A stretch of DNA of 64,000 nt from JAPLSN01 sp964482955 (GTDB taxonomy: Bacteria; Spirochaetota; Spirochaetia; Treponematales; UBA12059): NCBI GenBank assembly GCA_964482955.1, contig CAYZZW010000011.1, positions 1 to 64,000 on the forward strand, written 5' to 3'. The notes below the pieces were generated by a model. That model saw nothing but the letters and a program-made list of their open reading frames with translations. It had not been told where the DNA came from and did not search any database. A program made the translations under genes and the position numbers. This document shows positions 23,618 to 30,976 of this stretch, one piece after another; positions within the stretch are counted from its first letter, which is position 1, and every line of letters starts with the position of its first letter.

Positions 23618-24210
23618 GCGGATGCGGACCTCGCGAGCAGGTCATTGTAGAGGAAAACGGTTTCCGGCGCAACGCGCTTCCCGGCATGCAGGTAGTACTC
23701 GATGAGATCGGCCACGACGGCCTGCGTCAGTCCGACGACGCCCGAACCGGCCGCGGCCTCGGCGACCCGTTCGGACACGCGACCCCTGCCCGGCTCGATC
23801 TTGTCGGCGCAGTACACGACGAGCGCGAGCTCGCCCATGCCGGCGCGTCCCACCGTGTGGTAGGCGACGGCTTCGAGGATATCCCGGTCGACGATGCCAT
23901 AGTTTTCCGCGAGCGTGACGGCCGCGGCCGGTCCGTGCGGCAGCCGGTCGTTCTCGAACACGCAGGACGGCAGCTCGCCCGGGAAGCGCCTGGCGAGCGC
24001 GTACTGCGCGTCCGGCTCGAGTTCCTTGCAGAGGTCGTGGGCGAGCGCGGCGACGAAGGCCTTGTCCGCGTCCAGCCCGAAGCGCGTGGCCAGTCCGCGG
24101 GCCGCGAGCGCGGCGCCCTCGGAGTGCGCGCGCCGTTTCGGCGAAAGCGCCGTCGAGAGCTCCCCGCGGATCGAGGCGACCAGATCGAAGGCGGCGGGCG
24201 CGTCACGCAC
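23614..24210 (-). CDS. yqeK: HD-domain hydrolase YqeK (Ap4A-type)
   Basis: 198 residues from GTG 24210. Metal ligands appear as H in RRAHSEGAAL, HD in ALAHDLCKEL, H in LPHGPAAA, H in AVAYHTVG, and D in VVYCADKIEPGR. YqeK enzymes split diadenosine tetraphosphate symmetrically. I prefer GTG 24210 because GGCGGG lies about 9 bases before it; an in-frame GTG at 24228 lacks a ribosome site. It overlaps nadD by 8 bases and the LCP gene by 4. Confidence 0.88.
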   Translation of the reverse strand: MRDAPAAFDLVASIRGELSTALSPKRRAHSEGAALAARGLATRFGLDADKAFVAALAHDLCKELEPDAQYALARRFPGELPSCVFENDRLPHGPAAAVTLAENYGIVDRDILEAVAYHTVGRAGMGELALVVYCADKIEPGRGRVSERVAEAAAGSGVVGLTQAVVADLIEYYLHAGKRVAPETVFLYNDLLARSASA

Positions 24211-24775
24211 GGTAATACCCGCCTTCACGGATGAGGGTCCAGACGGAATCGGGCACGAGACGGCGGAAGCCGCGCCCCTCGGCGACGCGTTCGCGCACGA
24301 GCGTGCTCGAAACCGGCACGAGCAGGTTGTCTATGTACGAATGAGGATACGGAAACGGGAGGCGCTCCGGGGAATGCCGGTGCGCGCACACGAGGTCGCA
24401 CTCGCGGGCGATGGCCTCGGGCTCGCGCCACGACGGGAAGCCCGGGATGAGGTCGTCGCCCAAGAGGAGCCCGGGCAGCCCGTCGATATCCCAGCGGGTC
24501 TTGAGGTCGCGCAACGTGTCGAGGGTATAGGAGACGCCGCCTCGCCTGAGCTCGCAGTCGTCCACGGCGAACGCGGGCTCTCCCTCGCAAGCCGCGCGGA
24601 GCATGCGGAGCCGCGCTTCCGGACCGGGATCCCCGACGGGCGTCTTGTGCGGCGGCGTATGGGCCGGCACGAAGACGACCCGGTCGTACCCGGCCAGGTC
24701 GAGCGCTTCTTCCGCGAGGATGAGGTGTCCGATGTGGACGGGATTGTACGACCCGCCCATCACGAGGAGCTTCAT
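24203..24775 (-). CDS. nadD: Nicotinate-nucleotide adenylyltransferase NadD
   Basis: 190 residues. The nucleotidyltransferase motif GGSYNPVHIGHL lies at the N-terminus, and a C-terminal SSTLVRERVAEG supplies the ISSTxIR-type motif. It adenylylates nicotinate mononucleotide, the step after NadC, so this window carries three of the NAD genes. ATG 24775 overlaps the obgE stop as ATGA. The obgE-nadD-yqeK order is common. Confidence 0.95.
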   Translation of the reverse strand: MKLLVMGGSYNPVHIGHLILAEEALDLAGYDRVVFVPAHTPPHKTPVGDPGPEARLRMLRAACEGEPAFAVDDCELRRGGVSYTLDTLRDLKTRWDIDGLPGLLLGDDLIPGFPSWREPEAIARECDLVCAHRHSPERLPFPYPHSYIDNLLVPVSSTLVRERVAEGRGFRRLVPDSVWTLIREGGYYRA

Positions 24776-25929
24776 TTTCCGGAACCCCAGCCGTCCGTCT
24801 TGCGGAACACCGTCGGAGCTTCGTCCGAGGCTTCCGTCGAGTTCCGATTTCCGGGCGCCACTTCGTCGGAGTCGCGGGATTCGTCGTCGTCGTCCGGATC
24901 GAAGCCGAAACTGGCGGCGGCGTCCAGGGTGGCGGTTTCCCGTTCGCGGCGCTCGACGAATTCGAGGAAGGCGCGCTTCACGTCGTCGATGCCGTCGCCG
25001 GAAAACACCGACAGACCGAGGACGCGCTCGCCCGAAAGCCGCGCGCGGAGTTCCCCGAGGCGGCCTTCCGTCTCGGGCAGGTCGGTTTTCGTGCCGATGA
25101 CGACGCGCGGTTTACGCGCGAGATCGGCGGAAAAGCCGTCCAGCTCGCGGAGGAGGATCTCGAACGCGTCGAGGTAGTTGTCGTCGGACAGGTCCACGAG
25201 GAAGGCGAGCGCGCTCGTGCGCGAGATGTGCTTGAGGAAACGGATGCCGAGGCCCGCGCCCTCGTGGGCGCCCTCGATGATGCCGGGTATGTCGGCGAGG
25301 ATGATGTCGCGCTCGGCGACCGAGAGGACGCCGAGGTTCGGAATCTTCGTCGTGAACGGGTACGGCGCGATCTTCGGGCGCGCGTTCGTGCAGTAGTCGA
25401 GGAGCGAGCTCTTGCCCGCGTTCGGGAACCCGACGAAACCGATGTCCGCGATGAGGCGAAGCTCGACGCGGAGCTTGGCGGCCTTCCCCGGCTGTCCGGG
25501 TTGGGCGATCTTGGGCGCCTGGTTCACCGAGCTCTTGAAGTGGATGTTGCCCCAGCCGCCGTTTCCGCCCTTGAGGAAGACCCAGCGCGACTCGTCGCGC
25601 GCGAAGTCGCGGAGCACCTCGCCCGTCTCGTAATCGCGGATGACGGTGCCGGGCGGCACGGGAATGACGATATCCTCGCCCGCCGCGCCGTAACGGTCGC
25701 GACGCATGCCGTTCTGGCCCGGCTGCGCCTTGAAGGTCTGGAGATAGCGGAGCCTGGCGAGCGTCCGGAGGTTGCGGCGGACTTCGAAGACGACGTCGCC
25801 GCCCTTGCCGCCGTCGCCGCCGGCGGGACCGCCGAAGGGAACGTATTTTTCGCGCCGGAAGGAGACGCAGCCGTCCCCGCCCTTTCCGGACGATACGATG
25901 ATGAGCGCCTCGTCCGCGAATTTGATCAT
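24772..25929 (-). CDS. obgE: GTPase ObgE/CgtA
   Basis: 385 residues. The N-terminal glycine-rich Obg fold covers 1-158 (GGDGGKGGDVVFEV), followed by the G domain with G1 GFPNAGKSS (167-175), G3 DIPGIIEGAHEG, and G4 GTKTDLPE. The C-terminal extension is acidic (DPDDDDESRDSDE) and lacks the OCT domain found in some Firmicutes. Obg acts in late 50S assembly and stringent control. It follows rpmA after an internal terminator-like hairpin. Confidence 0.96.
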   Translation of the reverse strand: MIKFADEALIIVSSGKGGDGCVSFRREKYVPFGGPAGGDGGKGGDVVFEVRRNLRTLARLRYLQTFKAQPGQNGMRRDRYGAAGEDIVIPVPPGTVIRDYETGEVLRDFARDESRWVFLKGGNGGWGNIHFKSSVNQAPKIAQPGQPGKAAKLRVELRLIADIGFVGFPNAGKSSLLDYCTNARPKIAPYPFTTKIPNLGVLSVAERDIILADIPGIIEGAHEGAGLGIRFLKHISRTSALAFLVDLSDDNYLDAFEILLRELDGFSADLARKPRVVIGTKTDLPETEGRLGELRARLSGERVLGLSVFSGDGIDDVKRAFLEFVERRERETATLDAAASFGFDPDDDDESRDSDEVAPGNRNSTEASDEAPTVFRKTDGWGSGK

Positions 25930-26008
25930 GCCGGTATCCTGATTGTGCCGAAGTCCGGCGACGGCCGCGCCCGCGCCTTCGCGGGAACGGACTCCGTCGC
26001 CCCATAAC

Positions 26009-26046
26009 GAAAACGCCGCTGCCGGCCCGGAAGCCGAAAGCGGCGC
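26009..26046 (-). terminator. Terminator-like hairpin between rpmA and obgE
   Basis: Minus strand stem CGCCGCT / AGCGGCG with inner CGGC/GCCG pairs, followed by TTTTCGTT. It stands inside the rplU-to-rsfS gene series, so it should reduce transcription of obgE and beyond relative to L21 and L27. Confidence 0.7.
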
Positions 26047-26070
26047 TGTCGCGTGTCCGTCGCCGGCGTG

Positions 26071-26313
26071 TTAGGCCTGGACGGGTTCGATGCCCGCGTA
26101 CTTGCGGCCGCGGTATTCCTTGAAGAAAACCTTGCCGTCGACGAGCGCGTACAACGTGTCGTCCTTGCCGATGCCCATGTTGAGCCCGGGATGGATCTTC
26201 GTGCCGCGCTGGCGGACCACGATGGATCCGGCGATCACGAACTCGCTGCCGTAGCGCTTGACCCCGAGGTGCTGGGGATTGGAATCACGGCCGTTTACAC
26301 CCTTGTGCGGCAT
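26071..26313 (-). CDS. rpmA: 50S ribosomal protein L27, shortened N-terminus
   Basis: 80 residues. The body is a normal L27 (NGRDSNPQHLGVKRYG, VVRQRGTKIHPG, GKDDTLYALVDG). The N-terminus is MPHKGVNGRD; usual bacterial L27 reads about MAHKKxGGSxxNGRD, so some five residues of the Gly/Ser-rich arm are missing. ATG 26313 has GGAGGAAACAAT directly before it, so this start is well supported. It lies after prp and before obgE. Confidence 0.94.
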   Translation of the reverse strand: MPHKGVNGRDSNPQHLGVKRYGSEFVIAGSIVVRQRGTKIHPGLNMGIGKDDTLYALVDGKVFFKEYRGRKYAGIEPVQA

Positions 26314-26354
26314 ATTGTTTCCTCCATGCGGTCGCCCGAAGACGCCGGATTGTT

Positions 26355-26696
26355 TCAGTTCTTCGGGACCGCTTCGATCGTAAGTTCGACCGATCCCGGA
26401 TATTCACGTTCCACGCCGGACAGCCCTATCGTCAGGAAGGACGTGATCCCCCTGGCGGCTTCGCGGGCTCCGTCCGCGCATCGCCTGACGGCGAACCGGA
26501 GTTCGCCTTCCGTCGGGGCCGTCGCGGCGGCGTCGACGCCCGGCTCGGAAGCCAGGGCTTCGAACGCCGACCGGACGAGGGTCGTGACGGCGGCGCACGC
26601 GACGTTCTCGCCCCTGCGGGCGCCGTCCGCGTGCCCCCGCGCCTCGACGCGGGACACGACGCCGTCGCGGTCGAGCGCGACCCTGACGGAGACCAC
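26355..26696 (-). CDS. prp: Ribosomal-processing cysteine protease Prp
   Basis: 113 residues of the Prp (YsxB, formerly DUF464) family. Catalytic His22 (ARGHADG) and Cys34 (GENVACAAV) are in place. In Firmicutes, Prp removes an N-terminal extension from L27. GTG 26696 lies 6 bases after the rplU stop. The gene sits between rplU and rpmA, the canonical place. Confidence 0.9.
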   Translation of the reverse strand: MVSVRVALDRDGVVSRVEARGHADGARRGENVACAAVTTLVRSAFEALASEPGVDAAATAPTEGELRFAVRRCADGAREAARGITSFLTIGLSGVEREYPGSVELTIEAVPKN

Positions 26697-26702
26697 GCGG
26701 GC

Positions 26703-27014
26703 TCAGGCCCCGACGATGTCCTCGACGGTCAGCACCGTGTAGTTCTGGCGGTGGCCGTGCTTGCGGCGGTAGTCCTTCTTCGACTTGTACTTGAAGACGA
26801 TGATCTTGTCGGCTTTCTGCTGTTCGGCGATGACGGCCTTGACCTGGGCTCCCTTCACGTAGGGGGCTCCGATCTTGATCGAGTCGCCGGAGAGCATGAG
26901 CACGGTGTCGAGATCGACCTTGGTGCCCTGCTCGCCCTCGATGAGGTCGACGCGGATCTTGGCGCCCTTTTCGGCGCGGTACTGCTTGCCCTGGACTTCG
27001 ACGACTGCGTACAT
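26703..27014 (-). CDS. rplU: 50S ribosomal protein L21
   Basis: 103 residues starting MYAVVEVQGKQYRAEKGAKI and ending with the L21 signature region RKHGHRQNYTVLTVEDI. ATG 27014 has AGAGGT 5 bases upstream; an upstream in-frame reading lies in the leader. First gene of the rplU-prp-rpmA-obgE-nadD-yqeK-LCP-rsfS operon, with a structured leader of about 110 bases. Confidence 0.96.
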   Translation of the reverse strand: MYAVVEVQGKQYRAEKGAKIRVDLIEGEQGTKVDLDTVLMLSGDSIKIGAPYVKGAQVKAVIAEQQKADKIIVFKYKSKKDYRRKHGHRQNYTVLTVEDIVGA

Positions 27015-27131
27015 GTGATACCTCTGGAATCCGCGTCCCGAAGGGGCGGAAAAATGCGCTTGACGCGTCCGTGGACGGCCTTCACGGCCACCCTTCCCGC
27101 TCGAGCGTCCGAAAACGCCCATGAGCGCGGT

Positions 27132-27161
27132 TTTATACTATATAATGCGCCCTCTTGTCAA
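27132..27161 (-). promoter_or_regulatory. Strong rplU operon promoter
   Basis: Minus strand: consensus TTGACA (27161-27156), 18-base spacer containing ATTATATAG, then TATAAA (27137-27132). Transcription would start near 27125. Confidence 0.8.
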
Positions 27162-27206
27162 CCGAAGCGATTCCGCCCAGGCGGGGGTCCGTGAGCCCGG
27201 CGCCCC

Positions 27207-27545
27207 TCATTCACCGATCAGGGCCCTGAGCGCCGAAAAGGCGGCGAAGGAAAAACGCACGAGCTTGTGCCGCGACGTCTCGCCCCTCACGAGCTCGAAA
27301 TCGGCCTTCGCGCAGCCGAGCGCCTTCGCCAGGTATTTCATGAGCTCGGCGTTGGCCTTGCCCTTTTCCGGCTGCGCGGCGAGATGGACGAGCAACGCGC
27401 CGTTCCGCACGCCGTCGATCGAGGACGCCTGCATCCCGGGAATGACCTTCAGCTCGGCGAGCACCGAATCGGCGTCGTCCCGATACCAGAGCTCCGATTC
27501 CGCCGCCTGTATCGGTTCGGGCTTCGGCCCCCGTTTCGTCCCCAT
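27207..27545 (-). CDS. DUF167 (YggU) family protein
   Basis: 112 residues. The core LKVIPGMQASSIDGVRNGAL...KGKANAELMKYLAKALG matches the small YggU/DUF167 family, whose function is not settled. ATG 27545 is preceded by AAGGTGG. A longer in-frame reading upstream is a shadow of the neighbouring gene. It is the last gene of the channel-ligA unit, 26 bases after the membrane protein gene, and is divergent from the rplU promoter. Confidence 0.82.
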   Translation of the reverse strand: MGTKRGPKPEPIQAAESELWYRDDADSVLAELKVIPGMQASSIDGVRNGALLVHLAAQPEKGKANAELMKYLAKALGCAKADFELVRGETSRHKLVRFSFAAFSALRALIGE

Positions 27546-27571
27546 ATCCACCTTCCTTTCGCCGCGGCGGT

Positions 27572-28483
27572 TCAGAATCCGCCCCGATCCTTCATGACGA
27601 GGCCGCCCGACTGTTCGGCCCAGATCGTGACGGAATCCCCCGGTTTCATGACGCGGTGCAGCGCGCTGCCGTACAGGCTGCGAACGATGCCCGCCTTGCG
27701 GCTCGCGTCGTTGTCGCGGAGGAGCGCCGACAGTTCCTCGAGCCGGCGGTCGTACGCGTCGGGCTCGAGGCCGTACACGTCGCCTCCGTCGCGCCGGTAC
27801 GCGAAGGGAACTCCCTTCGCGTCGTACAGGTCGAGCGGCACGCCCCGGTCCTGCGCCACTTCCTCGCTGAAGACGCGGTACGGCAGGGCCAGATTGACGC
27901 GCCGGCCGGCTTCGATCTCGCTGTAGTCGAAGTTGCACACGACCGAGTCGACGTAGATGTCGCGCCCCGGCAGTTCGAGTTCCTGCGTCCCCGCGACCCG
28001 ATCCGTCCCACCGGCGTAGAAAGTCAACCGGATTCTCGTTTTCCCGTCGCCGTACGAAAGCGCCTCCACCCCGGCAACCCGCGCGCGCCGGTCCAGGTTC
28101 CGCACGACCGTCCTGAGTTCCTGGATGCGGCGCTGGTTCGCCTCGAAATCCTCGAATTTCCTGATGGTCTCCGCGAAGCCGACGAGCGCCGCCCCGCCGA
28201 TCGCGAGGGCGATGAGCACCGGGCCGAACGTGAAGACCTTGCCGAGCGTGGACACGAGTTCGCGCCCCAGGACGAAGGTCGCCTCGGCCGGCTTGAGCTT
28301 CTTGCCCGCAGCGGCGCAGGCCAACGAGCGCTCGCGCACACCGTTCCACACCGAAAGGAGGAAGGCCCCGCCGAGGGCGGCCGCGAGGAGCGCGCGTCCG
28401 AGGGGCTCGAAGACCACGAAGGAGACCGCGTCCGCGAGCGCGAGCACGAGCCGGGAAAGACGCGCGTCGCCCACGTCACTCAC
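27572..28483 (-). CDS. Membrane protein, paralogue of its upstream neighbour
   Basis: 303 residues. Two hydrophobic segments (about 14-45 and 83-107) are followed by a coiled-coil (ETIRKFEDFEANQRRIQELR) and a C-terminal beta-rich domain. That domain shares a pattern with the upstream gene: LPGxxxxVDxxV, then PYRxFxxEvA..GxPL.xY, then a small hydrophobic end. The topology suggests a periplasmic or cytoplasmic sensor head on a coiled stalk. No family recognised. It overlaps the upstream gene by 8 bases. Confidence 0.7.
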   Translation of the reverse strand: MSDVGDARLSRLVLALADAVSFVVFEPLGRALLAAALGGAFLLSVWNGVRERSLACAAAGKKLKPAEATFVLGRELVSTLGKVFTFGPVLIALAIGGAALVGFAETIRKFEDFEANQRRIQELRTVVRNLDRRARVAGVEALSYGDGKTRIRLTFYAGGTDRVAGTQELELPGRDIYVDSVVCNFDYSEIEAGRRVNLALPYRVFSEEVAQDRGVPLDLYDAKGVPFAYRRDGGDVYGLEPDAYDRRLEELSALLRDNDASRKAGIVRSLYGSALHRVMKPGDSVTIWAEQSGGLVMKDRGGF

Positions 28484-29084
28484 CCATGATCTCGACGCCG
28501 CCCGACGACCGGACGACCACCTTGTAGACGACGCCCGTCTCGAACGTCGCCAGCTTGCCCACTTCGTGGACGGCGTTGCCGAAGGCGGCGGCCGGCATCT
28601 CGGCGTAGGTCGACACCACCGAATAGATGTCCGCGATCGCGTCGCGCTGCCGCTTGTTCGTCGGTTGAGTAAGGATGACGGGGAAGCCGTTCACGCCGTA
28701 CGCCTGGGGAAGCGGAGTGCCGTCCTTCGGCGCGATCTCGTTCGTGAACAGGCGGTACGGGAACGCGAGCCGGCCGTCGCGATACGGCACGACGAGGACG
28801 TCGACCGAGAGCTCTTGCCCCGGCAGGGTGGCGTCCAGGCGCCCGACCTCGGTGTTCGTGGGGTCGTAGAACTTGACGATCACCGTGAGCGAAGTTTCAT
28901 CGCGCCTGTCCACGACGAAGCGCATCGGCACCGTCTCAGCCTTGAGATCCGTCACTTCGGTCTCGAGGCGGCCGATCTCCACCTTCTGGTACGACGTGGC
29001 CACGACGACGCCGAGGACGGCGGCGGCCACGACGAGAAACGCGATGAGCAGGAACTTCACCCACCCGGAAACCTTTCCTTCCAT
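28476..29084 (-). CDS. Membrane-anchored coiled-coil protein, paralogue of its neighbour
   Basis: 202 residues with a single membrane helix (about 9-29, VKFLLIAFLVVAAAVLGVVV), then a coiled stretch (IGRLETEVTDLKAE) and a beta-rich domain with LPGQELSVDVLVVPY and AFPYRLFTNEIAPKDGTPLP. ATG 29084 lies 5 bases after the ligA stop. It aligns by eye with the C-terminal domain of the next gene, so the two look like a tandem duplication. Function unknown. Confidence 0.75.
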   Translation of the reverse strand: MEGKVSGWVKFLLIAFLVVAAAVLGVVVATSYQKVEIGRLETEVTDLKAETVPMRFVVDRRDETSLTVIVKFYDPTNTEVGRLDATLPGQELSVDVLVVPYRDGRLAFPYRLFTNEIAPKDGTPLPQAYGVNGFPVILTQPTNKRQRDAIADIYSVVSTYAEMPAAAFGNAVHEVGKLATFETGVVYKVVVRSSGGVEIMGE

Positions 29085-29089
29085 ACCGG

Positions 29090-30970
29090 TCAACTCCTTG
29101 CGAGCGTGATGAATTCGTCTTCGTCGATGACGGGAATGCCGAGCGACGCGGCTTTGCGGTTCTTCTCCGATCCGGAGGCCTTGTCGTTCGTCACCAGGTA
29201 CGACAGCCCCTTGCCCACCGAGCTCTTGATCGATCCGCCGAGTTCCTTGACGAGGGCTTCCGCCTCGCCCCGCTTCATCCCGCGGAGTTCGCCCGTGAAA
29301 CAGAAGGATTTCCCCGAAAGCCTTCCGCCGGCTTCCGGCGGGGCGATCGAGACGGCGCCCGAGGCGAGCACCGCGTCCATGTCGGCCGCGAGCGCGGAAA
29401 GCCCGTCGAGAAGCGTCCGCGCGGTGATCTCGCCGAAGCCCTCCACCGCGGACAGCGACTCGATCGTGGCCGCGCGCAGCTTGTCGAGGGTGTCGAAGCC
29501 GGCGAGCGCGGCCTTTTGGGTGATCGTCTCGCCGATGCCCTCGATGTCGAATCCGGCCACGAAAGTAGCGAGGCCGATCCGCGAGCGCGAGCGGAGGTTG
29601 CGGAGTATCTTCGTCGCTATGGTCGGCCCCATGCGGTCGGGGGCAGCGAGTTCGTCTTCGGTCAGCGCGTACAGGTCCGCGATCGTCCGCACGCGGCCCG
29701 AGTCGAAAAGCTTCCGGAGGACCACGGGGCCGAAGTCCATCACGTTGAGCGTCGAAAGCCATTTCTCGACGCGGTGGAGCGCCTTCTTCGGGCAGGACGC
29801 GTTCGGGCACCAGAGCCTGGTACCGTCGTCGACGAGCGCGGTTCCGCAGGAGCATTCAGACGGCTGCGGGATTGCCGTCGCTCCCGGGGGATTCTCGACT
29901 AGGGCCTCGATCTTGGGGATGATCTCGCCGCGTTTCGTGACGACGATGCGGCTCCCGATCATGAGGCCGAGCGATCTGATGAGTCCCGGGTTGCAGAGGT
30001 TCGCGCGCTGGACGGTCGTGCCCGCGAGGCGCACGGGCTCCATCACGCCGATCGGCGTGTAGATGGCGCCCGACTCGCTCCACTCCACGGAACGCAGCGT
30101 CGAGATCGCCTCTTCAAGGGAGAATTTGAAGGCGATCTGCTTTTCCGGGCGGGCGCGCCGCATGTCGGCTCGGTCTATTTCGTCGCCTTTCACCACGAGC
30201 CCGTCGATGTCGTAGGGAAGCCCCTCGCGCGCGTCCATCACGCGGGCGCGGTAGTCGATCACGGAGCGGGCTCCCTCGCAGATTTCCATGGGCGCCGTCT
30301 CGAAGCCCGCGGACGCGAGCCACGCGACCTTTTCGCGCTCGGTGCCGAACGGATCGTTCCCGTCGAGGGCTTCGGCGTCGTAGGCGATCACGTCGAGGAA
30401 TTCGCAGCCCGCGCCGTCCTTGCGCTTCATGAGTCCGTTCGCCGCGTTGCGGCAGTTGGCTTTGTCGCTGAAATGTTTCGAGTGCACTTCGTGGGTCATG
30501 ACGACCTCGCCGCGAACGCCGCCCGTGAACGCCGTCGGCAGGCGTTTCACGACGCCGCGCATCTTCGCGGCGTTGGGCGTGATCTCGTCGCCGATCGCAC
30601 CGTCGCCGCGCGTGACGGCGCGGACGAAGGCGCCGTTCTCGTACTGCAGTTCGAGGCTCGCGCCGTCGAGCTTGTATTGCACGAGGAACGTGGAAAACGC
30701 CATCTTGGCGGCCCATTTCTCGAACGATTCTGGATCGCTCGCCTTTTCCTGGCTGCCCATCGGCAGCATGTGCGCCACCTTGGGAAAGCCGTCGGCGGCG
30801 TCCGAGCCGATGCGCGCGAGCGCGGGGCTGTCCGGCGCGAGTTCCTTGAGCTCGTCGACGAGGGCGTCGAACTCCGCGTCCGAGATCTCCGGCTGGCTGT
30901 TGTAGTACTTGTCCTGGTGGTACGCGACGAGTTTCTCGAGCTCGGCGACGCGTCCGCTTTTCTTCGCCAT
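29090..30970 (-). CDS. ligA: NAD-dependent DNA ligase LigA, divergent
   Basis: 626 residues, somewhat shorter than the usual 670. The catalytic lysine is Lys100 in VQYKLDGAS. Nucleotidyltransferase, OB-fold, a four-Cys zinc site (ECSCG then CPNASCP, with CxC in place of the usual CxxC), helix-hairpin-helix repeats (FGPVVLRKLFDSG) and a BRCT domain (LSGKSFCFTGELRGMKRGEAEALV) follow in order. Several motifs differ from typical LigA: MLPMGSQEK for MLSLxNAF, and CRNAANGLM for PRNAAAGSL. It could be the main ligase of a divergent lineage or a second ligase. It is 6 bases after the channel gene. Confidence 0.85.
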   Translation of the reverse strand: MAKKSGRVAELEKLVAYHQDKYYNSQPEISDAEFDALVDELKELAPDSPALARIGSDAADGFPKVAHMLPMGSQEKASDPESFEKWAAKMAFSTFLVQYKLDGASLELQYENGAFVRAVTRGDGAIGDEITPNAAKMRGVVKRLPTAFTGGVRGEVVMTHEVHSKHFSDKANCRNAANGLMKRKDGAGCEFLDVIAYDAEALDGNDPFGTEREKVAWLASAGFETAPMEICEGARSVIDYRARVMDAREGLPYDIDGLVVKGDEIDRADMRRARPEKQIAFKFSLEEAISTLRSVEWSESGAIYTPIGVMEPVRLAGTTVQRANLCNPGLIRSLGLMIGSRIVVTKRGEIIPKIEALVENPPGATAIPQPSECSCGTALVDDGTRLWCPNASCPKKALHRVEKWLSTLNVMDFGPVVLRKLFDSGRVRTIADLYALTEDELAAPDRMGPTIATKILRNLRSRSRIGLATFVAGFDIEGIGETITQKAALAGFDTLDKLRAATIESLSAVEGFGEITARTLLDGLSALAADMDAVLASGAVSIAPPEAGGRLSGKSFCFTGELRGMKRGEAEALVKELGGSIKSSVGKGLSYLVTNDKASGSEKNRKAASLGIPVIDEDEFITLARS

Positions 30971-30976
30971 CGCCGC

